Assembly: GCA_025963425.1 (NCBI GenBank)
Contig: JAOPUQ010000462.1
Location: 1 to 5,463 of the forward strand
Direction: 5' to 3'
From: Modestobacter sp.
Lineage (GTDB): Bacteria > Actinomycetota > Actinomycetes > Mycobacteriales > Geodermatophilaceae
DNA length: 5,463 nucleotides
The notes under the pieces are model-generated. The model made no database searches and was not told where the DNA came from. It worked only from the letters and a program-made list of their open reading frames with translations. Shown in pieces: positions 5,430 to 5,463 of the stretch; position 1 is the stretch's first letter; every line of letters begins with the position of its first letter. Position numbers and translations under genes: made by a program.

Positions 5430-5463
5430 CCACGACGCTGGTCGCGCTGATCGTGCTCACCCT
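5408..5463 (+). pseudogene. Out-of-frame continuation of the permease (last helix, runs off window)
   Basis: In the frame starting at 5408 the sequence reads AFDWAAVTTTLVALIVLT up to the window edge. This is the expected PhnE ending: after the GAGGLG-x-L-L motif, family members have a short basic/acidic link, an A-F-D/R-W/Y motif and a final membrane helix. Adding one C to the run GCCGCCGGG at 5394-5402 would join the two frames as LLAARVGAFDW. I therefore read it as the displaced C-terminus of the same gene, not a separate gene. Confidence 0.75.

Noticed and set aside
4747..5460. 237-residue minus-strand frame opposite the second permease domain
   Set aside because: It is extremely Arg/Pro/Ala-rich, and the plus strand encodes clear membrane helices and an EAA loop here.

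Overview
The window is very GC-rich DNA (visibly well above 70 % G+C, with nearly all third codon positions G or C). It uses GTG and TTG starts freely and carries the cluster HIT-(crotonase)-PhoH. This points to a high-GC actinobacterium; a member of the Geodermatophilaceae or a close relative is my best guess from the protein flavour, but that is an inference. I see no rRNA, tRNA, CRISPR array, insertion sequence or phage gene, and no gene-free stretch longer than about 100 bases.

Left half (1-2079, minus strand): an operon-like run read right to left. It holds a histidine-triad (HIT/HINT) nucleotide hydrolase, an enoyl-CoA hydratase/isomerase-family protein 28 nt further on, and, after a 94-nt gap with its own likely -10 element, a PhoH-family ATPase cut by the left window edge just before its Walker B. 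HIT and PhoH belong to a housekeeping neighbourhood common in actinobacteria (usually followed by ybeY); the crotonase is the extra member.

Right half (2160-5463, plus strand): a divergent ABC uptake operon of the PhnCDE type. A predicted Tat-exported lipoprotein binds the substrate, a PhnC-like ATPase powers transport, and the permease is two PhnE domains fused in one chain. The binding protein resembles, from memory, the branch catalogued as a putative selenate transporter; the substrate is some oxyanion or phosphonate-like compound and is not settled by sequence. The reading frames form a chain of stop/start overlaps: a 10-codon leader ORF ends in TAG sharing one base with the GTG of the binding protein, the binding protein ends in CTGA shared with the ATPase, and the ATPase ends in GTGA shared with the permease. 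This suggests tight translational coupling.

Oddities: the permease frame is broken about 60 bases before the window end, where a single missing base removes its last membrane helix. The ATPase has no ATG, GTG or TTG start before its Walker A and probably starts at CTG. Two strong perfect or near-perfect hairpins lie inside the ATPase gene. The crotonase lacks the usual glycine triplet in its active-site loop but keeps both catalytic glutamates. Nothing here amounts to an obviously new biological system; the leader ORF with its coupled chain and the broken permease are the items most worth checking.
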